Shown piece by piece: positions 7,067-15,400 of a stretch of 16,914 nucleotides of DNA (its first letter is position 1; every line of letters begins with the position of its first letter). The notes beneath the pieces are model-generated. The model was given only the letters and a program-made list of their open reading frames with translations. It was not told where the DNA came from and made no database searches. The position numbers and the translations under genes were made by a program. This DNA is from Heteroruminococcus sp964370005 (GTDB lineage: Bacteria; Bacillota; Clostridia; Oscillospirales; Ruminococcaceae): positions 1-16,914 of the forward strand of contig CAYJGR010000052.1 in assembly GCA_964370005.1 (NCBI GenBank), written 5' to 3'.

Positions 7067-7158
7067 CCCCAAATGTATAAAAATGCAAATAAAGCGCAAA
7101 GCATATCAAATTCTTACGGCAAATTATTAAAAACTCATATCCTTATCCGCCTTTTCTC
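7067..7158. other. AT-rich spacer between divergent promoters
   Basis: This spacer separates the -35 boxes of the aro operon and the pyrH cluster. It is rich in A and T, including AAATTATTAAAAA at about 7121-7133, which could serve as UP-element-like sequence for the pyrH promoter. I see no gene, riboswitch or clear operator palindrome in it. Confidence 0.5.
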
Positions 7159-7187
7159 TTTACAACCACCCAACAATATTGTAAAAT
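7159..7187 (+). promoter_or_regulatory. Sigma-A-type promoter of the pyrH-polC cluster
   Basis: The -35 box is TTTACA (7159-7164) and the -10 box TAAAAT (7182-7187), with 17 bases between. The predicted start near 7194 gives a ~73-base untranslated leader before pyrH. That leader has only a small GCGG/CCGC hairpin (7237-7250) just before the SD, so no strong regulatory fold is evident. Confidence 0.8.
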
Positions 7188-7266
7188 GTAAAAAGCATGA
7201 AAAGTATTGTAAGTTTATGGTACACAAAACCGATAAGCGGACAAAACCGCCAAAAAGGAGGGCACT

Positions 7267-7977
7267 ATGGAGCTAAAATACCGACGGGTACTGCTCAAGC
7301 TAAGCGGCGAAGCACTTGCCGGAAATCAAGGATTTGGACTTGACTATGAGGTGGTAAGACGCATATGCTCCAGTGTTGCCAGGTGTGCAAAACTCGGTTG
7401 TGAGCTTGGGGTTGTGATAGGTGGCGGTAATTTCTGGCGGGGGCGTTCAAGCGGTGAAATGGACAGAACTCGTGCCGATCATATGGGGATGCTTGCTACC
7501 GTTATCAATTCCCTGGCGGTCGCCGATGCCCTTGAAAAAGAGGGTGTGGATGTCAGAGTACAGACCGCCATCTCGATGCAGGCCATCGCCGAGCCTTACA
7601 TACGCAGTCGCGCGGTGCGTCATCTTGAAAAGGGGCGTGTGGTGATATTCGGTTGTGGCACAGGCAATCCGTTTTTCTCGACCGATACCGCCTCATCACT
7701 GCGTGCGGCCGAGGTCGATGCCGAGATATTCCTAAAGGCTACCATGGTGGATGGGGTGTATGATAAAGACCCCAATAAATTCTCGGATGCAAAGAGGTAT
7801 GATACCCTGACATTTTCCGAAGTGCTTTCAAAGAATTTGCAGGTCATGGATATGACCGCCGCCTCGATGTGTCGTGATAACAAAACCCCTGTGATGGTGT
7901 TTTCGATTGAGGATCCCGATAACATTATTAAGGCAGTGTGTGGGCAGCAGGTCGGCACGGTAGTAGTTGAGCAATAA
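7267..7977 (+). CDS. pyrH: UMP kinase (uridylate kinase)
   Basis: Phosphorylates UMP to UDP with ATP, feeding pyrimidine nucleotide pools; cytosolic hexamer of the amino-acid-kinase fold in this family. Motifs are the N-terminal VLLKLSGEALAG, GVVIGGGNFWRGR, DHMGMLATVINSLAVADALE, the UMP/ATP-binding GCGTGNPFFSTDTASSLRAAE, and ATMVDGVYDKDPNKF, with the typical KNLQVMDMTAASMCRDN near the end. The 236-aa length is normal. The ATG at 7267 has a near-ideal AAGGAGGG (7255-7262) SD. It is the first gene of the right-arm cluster and lies 41 bases before frr, as in most Firmicutes. Eubacterial UMP kinases are usually inhibited by UTP and activated by GTP; nothing in the sequence argues against that. 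Confidence 0.97.
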   Translation: MELKYRRVLLKLSGEALAGNQGFGLDYEVVRRICSSVARCAKLGCELGVVIGGGNFWRGRSSGEMDRTRADHMGMLATVINSLAVADALEKEGVDVRVQTAISMQAIAEPYIRSRAVRHLEKGRVVIFGCGTGNPFFSTDTASSLRAAEVDAEIFLKATMVDGVYDKDPNKFSDAKRYDTLTFSEVLSKNLQVMDMTAASMCRDNKTPVMVFSIEDPDNIIKAVCGQQVGTVVVEQ

Positions 7978-8018
7978 AACTAAAAATAAAAAAACATTTG
8001 CTTTGGAGGTTATGTGAC

Positions 8019-8573
8019 ATGAAAGAGCATTTAAAAGTTTATGACGAGAAGATGCAAAAGACCATGAATAATATGAGAAGTGAGTTTGGTGCTATTCGAG
8101 CCGGACGAGCCAGTCCCACGGTGCTCGATAAAATCCGTGTGGATTACTACGGTACTCCCACCCCCATAAATCAGATGGCGGCAGTATCGGTGGCCGAGGC
8201 AAGGATTTTGGTTATACAACCTTGGGATAAATCCACCCTAAAGCTTATTGAGAAGGCTATACAGACCTCGGATGTGGGCATAAACCCCACAAATGACGGC
8301 ACAGTACTGCGCATAGCGTTCCCCCCTCTGACCGAGGAACGACGCAAAGAATTGTGCAAGGGTATTGCAAAGCTCGGTGAGGAGGCCAAGGTGGCGGTTC
8401 GTGCTATACGACGTGATGCCAACGACAAGTACAAGGCCATGAAAAAGAGCGCCGAAATCACAGAGGATGACCTCAAGGATTACGAGCATGACATTCAAAA
8501 GCTGACCGACAATTACTGCAAAGAAATCGACACCGAGGCAGCCTCCAAGGAAAAAGAAATCTTGGAGCTGTAA
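8019..8573 (+). CDS. frr: Ribosome recycling factor
   Basis: Works with EF-G and IF3 to split post-termination ribosomes. The 184-aa product has the standard length and the family's signature blocks: MRSEFGAIRAGRASPTVLDKIRVDYYGTPTPINQMA, ILVIQPWDKS, INPTNDGTVLRIAFPPLTEERRKEL, and VAVRAIRRDANDKYK, with a charged three-helix-bundle C-terminus. The start is the ATG at 8019, with GGAGGT (8005-8010) 8-9 bases upstream. A TTG seven codons further upstream in the same frame would place the SD inside the gene and is rejected. The gene follows pyrH by 41 bases and its TAA stop abuts an out-of-frame ATG (TAATG). Confidence 0.97.
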   Translation: MKEHLKVYDEKMQKTMNNMRSEFGAIRAGRASPTVLDKIRVDYYGTPTPINQMAAVSVAEARILVIQPWDKSTLKLIEKAIQTSDVGINPTNDGTVLRIAFPPLTEERRKELCKGIAKLGEEAKVAVRAIRRDANDKYKAMKKSAEITEDDLKDYEHDIQKLTDNYCKEIDTEAASKEKEILEL

Positions 8574-8594
8574 TGCCAAAAACAGACCAAACCG

Positions 8595-8612
8595 AAAGGG
8601 GCAAATAGCCTG
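8595..8612 (+). promoter_or_regulatory. Candidate SD and CTG start for uppS
   Basis: AAAGGGG (8595-8601) is followed 8 bases later by CTG (8610-8612), in frame with uppS. It would add 12 residues, NSQSKLPERALL after the initiator, before LPQHIGIIMDGNGRW. Many UppS proteins have such a short N-terminal tail. The conventional TTG candidate at 8646 has no recognisable SD. This is an inference from spacing alone. Confidence 0.45.
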
Positions 8613-8645
8613 AACAGTCAATCAAAACTGCCCGAGCGTGCCCTT

Positions 8646-9335
8646 TTGCCACAACATATCGGCATTATTATGGATGGAAATGGGCGTTGGGCAAAAAAGA
8701 AAGGCCTGCCCCGCACCATGGGGCATAAGCGTGGTGCCGAGGTATTTGAGAGCATTGTGCGGGAATGCCAGAATATAGGCATTCCTGTACTTACTGTCTA
8801 CGCATTTTCAACCGAGAACTGGAAACGTCCCCAGGCTGAGGTGTCGGCTATTATGGGGCTACTCCGACAGTATCTTGATAGATCGTTTAAGCATAAAGAA
8901 GAGAATATACGCTTGATATTCATAGGGGATCGCACCGCACTGCCCGCAGATATGGTGCAGTTAATGCATGAACTGGAGCAAGGCAGTGCCCAAAATGATG
9001 GCATAACACTCAATATCGCTATAAATTACGGTGGGCGGGACGAGCTGATTTGTGTTGTGAAAAAACTGGCAGGGCAGGTCAAAGAGGGTAAAATTGCCCT
9101 CGAGGATATCGATGAACAACTGCTGTCCGATAATTTGTATACGGCCACCCAGCCTGATCCCGACCTCATCATTCGTCCAAGTGGTGAACAACGACTTTCA
9201 AACTTCCTGACATGGCAAAGTGCTTACAGCGAATTTGTATTTATGGATGTGCTCTGGCCGGATTTTAACAAAGAGCATCTTTATGATGCACTGTGGCAAT
9301 ATGCCGCAAGAAATCGCCGTTTTGGCGGGTTGTAA
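8646..9335 (+). CDS. uppS: Undecaprenyl diphosphate synthase (cis-prenyltransferase)
   Basis: Extends farnesyl diphosphate with eight isopentenyl units to the C55 carrier lipid for peptidoglycan and wall-polymer synthesis; soluble enzyme acting at the membrane face. Diagnostic blocks are HIGIIMDGNGRWAKKKGLPRTMGHKRG (catalytic Asp in MDGNGRW, conserved His in GH), FSTENWKRP, INYGGRDEL and IIRPSGEQRLSNFLTWQSAYSEF with the two pyrophosphate-binding Arg, ending VLWPDF. It has 229 aa from the TTG at 8646, slightly shorter than usual. I give TTG as the first conventional start, but the better SD context belongs to an in-frame CTG at 8610 (total 241 aa). It follows frr by about 40-70 bases depending on the start. 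Its substrate comes from the MEP pathway, to which the downstream ispG belongs. Confidence 0.95.
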   Translation: MPQHIGIIMDGNGRWAKKKGLPRTMGHKRGAEVFESIVRECQNIGIPVLTVYAFSTENWKRPQAEVSAIMGLLRQYLDRSFKHKEENIRLIFIGDRTALPADMVQLMHELEQGSAQNDGITLNIAINYGGRDELICVVKKLAGQVKEGKIALEDIDEQLLSDNLYTATQPDPDLIIRPSGEQRLSNFLTWQSAYSEFVFMDVLWPDFNKEHLYDALWQYAARNRRFGGL

Positions 9336-9372
9336 TGTATATTTAATTTATAGCGAGAGGGGGGGCAACTCT

Positions 9373-10224
9373 TTGAGACAACGTGTGATATCTTCATTTG
9401 TAGGGCTTGCAATATTGGCCGGTGTACTGCTGTTTTTTGACACAGAGGTGCTTAATGTAGCGGTCAGTATAGTTGCGGCCATGGGTGTATATGAGATGGT
9501 GTCGGCGGTGGGTTACAATCGACATCGCAGTGTGCTACTTCTGTGTATGGGGGTGGCAGTGGTGCTTCCCTTTATCACTACCTCGGTGGTGTCCGCAATT
9601 TTACCGGTCATTATCTACCTGTTCTTTCTCATGATGTTCGGAAATATTCTAAGAAATTATCCCAAACTTGATATCACCCTTGTGGGATTTTCTACCCTTG
9701 CTACTCTGGGGGTCAGTCTCTCTATGAGCTGTTTTGTATGGATAAGAGATTATACCTCATCCCCCACAATCGCTATATACTATACCCTAATCGCCATGGG
9801 TTCGGCATGGTGGGCCGATGCGGGGGCATATTTTGCGGGAAGATTTTTTGGTAAGAAAAAACTTGCCCCCAATATTAGCCCTAAAAAAACCGTGGAGGGT
9901 ATGATAGGCGGTTTATGTACTGCTGTACTGGGAAACCTCTTCATAACGGCTCTTGTGACATTTTTAAGCGGGCGTGGGTGGTTTTTGGGGTATGAGGCGG
10001 TGTCACTTGACATAAACTATATTTATGTTGCAATCATAAGTCCATTCTTGACCCTTGCCGGTGTCATGGGGGATTTGTCGGCTTCGGTAATAAAACGTCA
10101 TTTTCATATAAAGGATTTTGGCTCTATTATGCCGGGACATGGCGGTGTCATGGATAGATTTGACAGCCTATTATTTATTGTGCCCTCGATTTATCTCATT
10201 ATGTTATATTTGCCAATCGCTTGA
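9373..10224 (+). CDS. cdsA: Phosphatidate cytidylyltransferase (CDP-diglyceride synthase)
   Basis: Makes CDP-diacylglycerol from phosphatidate and CTP, the entry point for bacterial phospholipids. The protein is strongly hydrophobic with multiple membrane segments and carries the family signature near the C-terminus: SASVIKRHFHIKDFGSIMPG followed by HGGVMDRFDS (residues about 236-266). The conserved loop WADAGAYFAGRFFGKKKLAP and SPKKTVEG precedes it. I choose the TTG at 9373 (283 aa), where GAGAGG plus a run of Gs (9355-9365) gives an SD 7-12 bases upstream and the protein begins (M)RQRVISS. The frame remains open upstream, but that overlaps uppS and reads as its shadow. There is a 37-base gap from uppS. 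The SD lies in a run of seven Gs, which could be a slippage site. Confidence 0.95.
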   Translation: MRQRVISSFVGLAILAGVLLFFDTEVLNVAVSIVAAMGVYEMVSAVGYNRHRSVLLLCMGVAVVLPFITTSVVSAILPVIIYLFFLMMFGNILRNYPKLDITLVGFSTLATLGVSLSMSCFVWIRDYTSSPTIAIYYTLIAMGSAWWADAGAYFAGRFFGKKKLAPNISPKKTVEGMIGGLCTAVLGNLFITALVTFLSGRGWFLGYEAVSLDINYIYVAIISPFLTLAGVMGDLSASVIKRHFHIKDFGSIMPGHGGVMDRFDSLLFIVPSIYLIMLYLPIA

Positions 10225-10277
10225 TAAATACTATATGGGTGGGAATATATTTTCTACACAACAATACCATGTGTAAA

Positions 10278-10300
10278 AAAAGGAAGTGTGCCTTATACTG
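10278..10300 (+). promoter_or_regulatory. Shine-Dalgarno region of rseP with non-standard start candidates
   Basis: An AAAAGGAAG stretch ends at 10286. The conventional GTG at 10286 overlaps it and is too close for initiation. In-frame ATA (10295) and CTG (10298) lie 8 and 11 bases after the SD. No in-frame ATG or TTG exists before the catalytic HELGH motif except the ATG immediately preceding it. Confidence 0.5.
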
Positions 10301-11320
10301 ACAACAATTTTAAGCACTGTAATCGTCTTTAGCATCATAATAATGATACATGAACTCGGGCACTTTGTAGCCGCCAAATTATTTGGCATACAAGTAAACG
10401 AGTTTTCTATGGGCATGGGTCCCATTTTATTTCAGCGCAAATTCGGTGAAACCTCCTATCAACTGCGACTGCTCCCCATAGGTGGATTTGTCTCTATGGA
10501 GGGAGAAAACGAAAAGAGCGAGGACGGCAGAGCTTTTTGTAACAAATCACCCCTAAAACGTATAGTCGTACTGGTGGCCGGTACCTTCATGAACCTCATT
10601 TTGGGCTTGGCACTCTTGGGTATACTGGTGGGTGGGCAGGATTTACTGGGCACCCGCACCATTGCAAATTTTGCCGAGGGTGCCGCCTCGTCCGAGTGGC
10701 TACAACCCGAGGACAGCATCATGGAGGTCAACGGCTACTCGGTCAACGGCTACAACGATGTAATATTCCAAATGATGCGTGACCAAGATGGCAATATAGA
10801 TTTTGTAGTACTGCGTGACGGCACAGAACAGGTGTTAAACGGGGTGCAATTCCAGACACAGGAGATTGTACCCGATGTCTATGCGACAGTGCTCGACTTC
10901 ACATTTTACGGCGTACCCAAAACCATAGGGACTTCGATAGAATACACCCTGAACTGGACAGTATCGGTGGTCAAACAGGTGTGGTATTCGCTTATAGATA
11001 TAGTGAGTGGTCAATATGGCCTCAATCAGCTCTCGGGTCCCGTGGGCACCTCGACCGCCATAGGTGAGGCCGCCTCACAAGGCTACCAGTCGCTTATATT
11101 GATGATGGCTTTCATCACCATAAATGTGGGGGTGTTCAATCTGCTGCCACTGCCTGCACTCGACGGAGGGCGATTGCTGTTTGTTTTGGTTGAAATTATT
11201 ATACGTCGGCCTGTGCCGGCAAAGTATGAAAATATGATACATGCCGCAGGATTTGTGCTCCTCATGGGGCTTGTACTTGTCGTCACATTTAACGATATCA
11301 TGCGCCTTTTTACCTCTTGA
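10286..11320 (+). CDS. rseP: Site-2 membrane metalloprotease RseP
   Basis: Intramembrane zinc protease that cleaves single-pass membrane proteins after a first cut, typically anti-sigma factors, signal peptides or pheromones; the substrate here cannot be read from sequence. The first membrane segment carries the zinc motif HELGH (residues 22-26 from the GTG). NEFSMGMGP and a second hydrophobic segment follow. A single PDZ-like domain lies at about 122-200 (QPEDSIMEVNGYSVNGYNDV). The conserved NLLPLPALDGG (about 285-295) supplies the third ligand, with a terminal membrane helix after it. The length of 344 aa is typical for Firmicutes. The start is uncertain: GTG at 10286 overlaps the SD, whereas ATA (10295) or CTG (10298) are better spaced and give LTTILSTVIVF, like homologues. 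It comes 61 bases after cdsA with no dxr between. Confidence 0.94.
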   Translation: MCLILTTILSTVIVFSIIIMIHELGHFVAAKLFGIQVNEFSMGMGPILFQRKFGETSYQLRLLPIGGFVSMEGENEKSEDGRAFCNKSPLKRIVVLVAGTFMNLILGLALLGILVGGQDLLGTRTIANFAEGAASSEWLQPEDSIMEVNGYSVNGYNDVIFQMMRDQDGNIDFVVLRDGTEQVLNGVQFQTQEIVPDVYATVLDFTFYGVPKTIGTSIEYTLNWTVSVVKQVWYSLIDIVSGQYGLNQLSGPVGTSTAIGEAASQGYQSLILMMAFITINVGVFNLLPLPALDGGRLLFVLVEIIIRRPVPAKYENMIHAAGFVLLMGLVLVVTFNDIMRLFTS

Positions 11321-11335
11321 TTGGGGGATTTTAAG

Positions 11336-12385
11336 ATGAGCATTTACACCAAAACGGTGAAAATCGGAAATGTCACAATAGGCAAAGGGCACCCTATAGC
11401 CATACAGTCCATGCTGTCCTGCCCCGCCCATGACATTCCCGCCAATCTCGAACAGGCGCAACGTTTATTACTGGCGGGGTGCGATATACTGCGTGTGGCT
11501 GTGCCTGATATGCAGGCTATCCCCCTTGTAAAAGCCCTCAAAAAAGAAATTAATATCCCCCTTGTGGCCGATATACATTTCGATTACCGTCTCGCACTGG
11601 CATCTATCGAAGCCGGTGTGGACAAGATACGCTTAAATCCGGGAAATTTATCCGATAAATCACAGATATCACATGTGGCAAAGGCCTGCGCCTCCGCCGG
11701 TGTTCCCATACGTGTTGGGGCAAACTCGGGTTCTATCCCGAGCGACTTGCTCGAAAAAACACAGGGAATAGCCACCCCCGAGCTGCTTGTACAGGCGGTA
11801 CTGCGCCAGATTGTACTATTGGAGGAAGAGGGATTTGAGGATATTGTAGTGTCGCTCAAGGCCTCCCATGTATCCACCATGGTACAGGCAGCAAGAATAT
11901 TTGCCGATTGTGCCGACTATCCGCAACATATCGGTGTGACCGAGGCCGGCACTGCCCGCATGGGACTCATAAAGTCGGCGGTGGGGATAGGTAGCTTGCT
12001 ACTGGATGACATAGGTGATACGCTGAGGGTATCGTTGACGGCCGACCCTGTGCAGGAGATAAAGGCGGCCAGAGATATTCTCATGGCATGTGGCAGAGGT
12101 GGCGACAGGGTGGAGGTCATATCCTGCCCCACTTGTGGGAGATGTCAGGTGGATATTCTCTCATTGGCTCAGAAGGTGGAAGAACTTGTAGACCCCATAC
12201 AAAAGAAATTGACAGTGGCGGTTATGGGATGTGTTGTCAATGGTGTTGGTGAGGGTAAACAGGCTGACATAGGGATTGCAGGGGGCAAGGGTGAATTTTT
12301 GCTATTCAAAAAAGGGGTAGCGATGCAAAAATATCCCGCCGACAAAATTTTCGAGGTGCTAAAGGACGAAATAGAAAAGATATAA
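11336..12385 (+). CDS. ispG: 4-hydroxy-3-methylbut-2-en-1-yl diphosphate synthase (GcpE)
   Basis: Penultimate MEP-pathway step, MEcPP to HMBPP, using a 4Fe-4S cluster and ferredoxin or flavodoxin electrons. The N-terminal TIM barrel shows IAIQSML, VADIHFDYRLA, DKIRLNPGN, RVGANSGS, VSLKAS and HIGVTEAGT. The C-terminal cluster domain has C264 and C267 in SCPTCGRC, C299 in GCVVNG and E306, matching the E. coli cluster ligands in spacing. The 349-aa length is typical of the bacterial two-domain form. The start is the ATG at 11336, with GGGGGA (11323-11328) 7 bases upstream; an earlier TTG lies inside that SD. It follows the rseP stop by 15 bases. One substitution: the usual NGPGE reads NGVGE (302-306). 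An extra Cys, C270, follows the CPTC motif. Confidence 0.96.
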   Translation: MSIYTKTVKIGNVTIGKGHPIAIQSMLSCPAHDIPANLEQAQRLLLAGCDILRVAVPDMQAIPLVKALKKEINIPLVADIHFDYRLALASIEAGVDKIRLNPGNLSDKSQISHVAKACASAGVPIRVGANSGSIPSDLLEKTQGIATPELLVQAVLRQIVLLEEEGFEDIVVSLKASHVSTMVQAARIFADCADYPQHIGVTEAGTARMGLIKSAVGIGSLLLDDIGDTLRVSLTADPVQEIKAARDILMACGRGGDRVEVISCPTCGRCQVDILSLAQKVEELVDPIQKKLTVAVMGCVVNGVGEGKQADIGIAGGKGEFLLFKKGVAMQKYPADKIFEVLKDEIEKI

Positions 12386-12409
12386 CAGTAGGAGCTTAGG
12401 TGTACATAC

Positions 12410-15400
12410 ATGAAAACTTTGGCCTCACTTTTGGGACAAGCCGTCGAGCTGTGTCCAAAAATATTGCAGACAGCCCAAGTGTTGGGGCTGTCTGTTTCTG
12501 ATGATAAAACAAATATTGAGATCACTCTGCGACCCGATGGACGTATACCCCACAAGGCCGTGACCGACGGCGAAACAGCCCTTAAAAACATGCTCGGGGT
12601 GGATAAACTCACCCTTGTGTTGTCCTATGGCAGTGATGAATTGTTGCTCGAATGTTTTGAAGATTTGGTCGAGGTGTTGCGGGGACAGGGAGTCATTGTC
12701 AATGGATTTTTGCAGGATGCTAAGACTGCTTACAGCGATAATATCCTGAAAATCACCCTTAGCCACGGTGGTAAGGAGATATTGGAAAAACGTGGGTTTA
12801 GCGTGAAATTGGCACAGCTTATTGCCGGGAGGTTTGGGGTAACGCCCGAGATTGTGTTGGATGGGGTACTCACACTCGACAGCACGAGCGTCACCCGAGA
12901 GGCTTTAGAGTACAGTATGCCATCGGCCGAGTACGACCCACCCCCACCACCCGAGGATATACCACCTTGGGAAGAGGTGCCAAGTGGTGAGGTGACCACC
13001 GCTAAAAAGGCAAAAAAATCCCCTGCTGCAGGTGGGTTTTCTTTTGATGCCACCGGCCTGCCACTGGTGGCGGGCAGTCAAAAAGTGGCGATGGGTCGTG
13101 CAATAAAGGGCAAACTCACCCCGCTTTGTGATATAGACCCCGAGAGTGGTCTTGTGTCGGTATGGGGGGAAATATTTGATATCAGCCAGCGTGAAATAAG
13201 GGGCGGGAGACTGCTGTTTCTTATTAGCTTTACCGATTATACCGGCTCGCATATGATAAAATCGCTTGTGCCTGCGGGTGAGGCGGCGGTTTATAAGAGT
13301 TTATCGGTGGGGCAGGCTGTAGTGGTGCGGGGCAATGTGGTATTTGACCGTTACGACCGAGAATACACCATAATGCCTACGGATATCACCACGGTTAAGT
13401 TGCAACAGCCCACCGACAAAGCCCCGCAAAAGCGCATAGAGCTACATGCTCACACCAACATGTCGGCCATGGATGGCCTTGCCTCGGCGGGGGATTTGGT
13501 GGCACTGGCCGACCGCTGGGGTCATGATGCCATCGCCATAACCGACCATGGTGTGGTGCAGGCATTCCCCGATGCGGCCTCGGCTGCGGGCAAGGTCAAT
13601 AAAAAGCGCAAGGCCAAGGCTGAAGAGAATGAGAACGCTGACTTCACACCATTCAAGGTGCTGTATGGGGTGGAGGGCTACATTGTGGACGATCTTGGAA
13701 ACCTTGTGGACAGCAGTGAGGTTATATCCATAGACGATGAATTTGTGGTGTTTGACGTTGAGACCACAGGACTGTCCCCCGCAAACGACCGCCTGACCGA
13801 GATAGGTGCGGTGCGCATGGTTGGGGGGGAAGTGGTCGAGCGGTTTAACACATTTGTAAACCCCGAGCGTGCCATACCCGAGAAGATCACCGAGATAACC
13901 GGTATCACCGATGAGATGGTGGCCGATGCCCCAAGCGAGGCCGAGGCACTGCATAGTTTTATAGAATTTTGCGGCGGGGCAAAACTGCTCATAGCCCACA
14001 ATGCTCCCTTTGATATGGGGTTTATGGTGGCCACGGCGGGACGGTGCGGTGTGCCGTTTAACTTTGCAAGTCTTGACACCGTACCATTGGCGAGAGGACT
14101 TTTGCCCGAGCTTAAAAGCGTTAAACTGAACTTGGTTGCAAAGCATCTCAAAGTGGGCGATTTTCGCCACCACAGAGCCAGTGACGACGCCGAGGTGCTA
14201 TCCAAAATATTTGTGGCACTCATGGGAAAAGCGACCGAGCGCAAGCCCGATTTTACATATATCCATGAGCTTAACGAAATCATCACGGGTAAAGATTTAT
14301 TAAAGGGGAACACCCATCACATAATAATTTTAGCTCAAAATAACGTTGGACTTAAAAACCTTTATAAACTTGTGTCTTTTGCCCATATAAATCATTTTTA
14401 TAAAACCCCACGAATTCCTAAGTCTGTGTTACAAAAACACAGGGAGGGGCTTATAATCGGCTCGGCCTGTGAGGCGGGGGAGCTCTACCGTGCCATCACC
14501 GCCGGCAAGGGGTGGGAGGAGCTGTGCGAGGTGGCAAAGTTTTATGACTACCTCGAAATACAGCCCATAGCCAACAATGAATTTATGCTTCGTAAAAACA
14601 TGGTGCCCGATGCCGAGGCACTGCGGGATCACGTCCGCACCATTGTGCGCCTCGGCGAGGAACTGCAAAAGCCGGTCTGTGCCACAGGGGATGTGCATTT
14701 CCTAAAGCCGAGGGATGAGGTTTACCGCCGTATTTTGATGGCGGGGCAGGGCTTTTCGGATGCCGACGAACAGGCACCCCTACACCTGAAAACCACCGAT
14801 GAGATGCTGGGTGAATTTGACTTTTTGGGCGAGGAGAAGGCGCATGAAGTGGTGGTGCAAAATCCCCACATCATCGCCGACATGGTCGAGGTCATAAAGC
14901 CCATACCTGACGGTACCTACACCCCCACCATCGAGGGTGCAGAGCAGGATTTGCAGGACATGGTGTGGGAGAGGGCGAGAAGCATTTACGGTCATGACCT
15001 CCCCGATATCGTGACAAACCGCCTGACCAGGGAGCTTGATTCCATAATAAAACACGGCTTTGCGGTGCTGTATGTCATCGCACAAAAACTGGTCAGCCGT
15101 TCGGAACAGGATGGATATCTGGTCGGCTCACGTGGCTCTGTTGGGTCGTCATTCGTGGCGGCCATGGCCGGCATATCCGAGGTCAACCCGCTGTCACCCC
15201 ATTATGTGTGCGCCGAGTGTTCTCACAGCGAATTTATTACCGATGGCTCGGTGGGTTCGGGATTTGATTTGCCCCCCAAGGATTGCCCAAATTGTGCAGT
15301 ATCCATGCGGCGGGATGGCCATGAGATACCCTTTGAGACCTTTCTCGGTTTCAAGGGGGATAAAGCCCCAGATATCGATCTTAACTTCTCGGGTGAGTAT

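Noticed and set aside
6906..7109. A 67-residue protein ending in the leader peptide
   Set aside because: Its first half covers the aro promoter and has no ribosome-binding site; the SD and composition support only the last 33 codons.
7073..7276. Plus-strand frame covering the intergenic region and running into pyrH
   Set aside because: It spans the pyrH promoter and lacks an SD; low-complexity Lys/Ser composition typical of AT-rich spacer.
8573..8608. 11-codon frame beginning at the frr stop (TAATG)
   Set aside because: No SD and no recognisable composition; probably chance. It could at most affect ribosome re-initiation before uppS.
10221..10251. Promoter-like TTGATA with a downstream AATATA/TATATT before rseP
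   Set aside because: -10 quality and spacing (17-19) do not fit together well; the cluster is likely read from upstream.
13442..14313. Long antisense frames opposite polC (243 and 211 codons)
   Set aside because: They are shadows of the polC frame in moderately GC-rich DNA, with no SD and no recognisable motifs.
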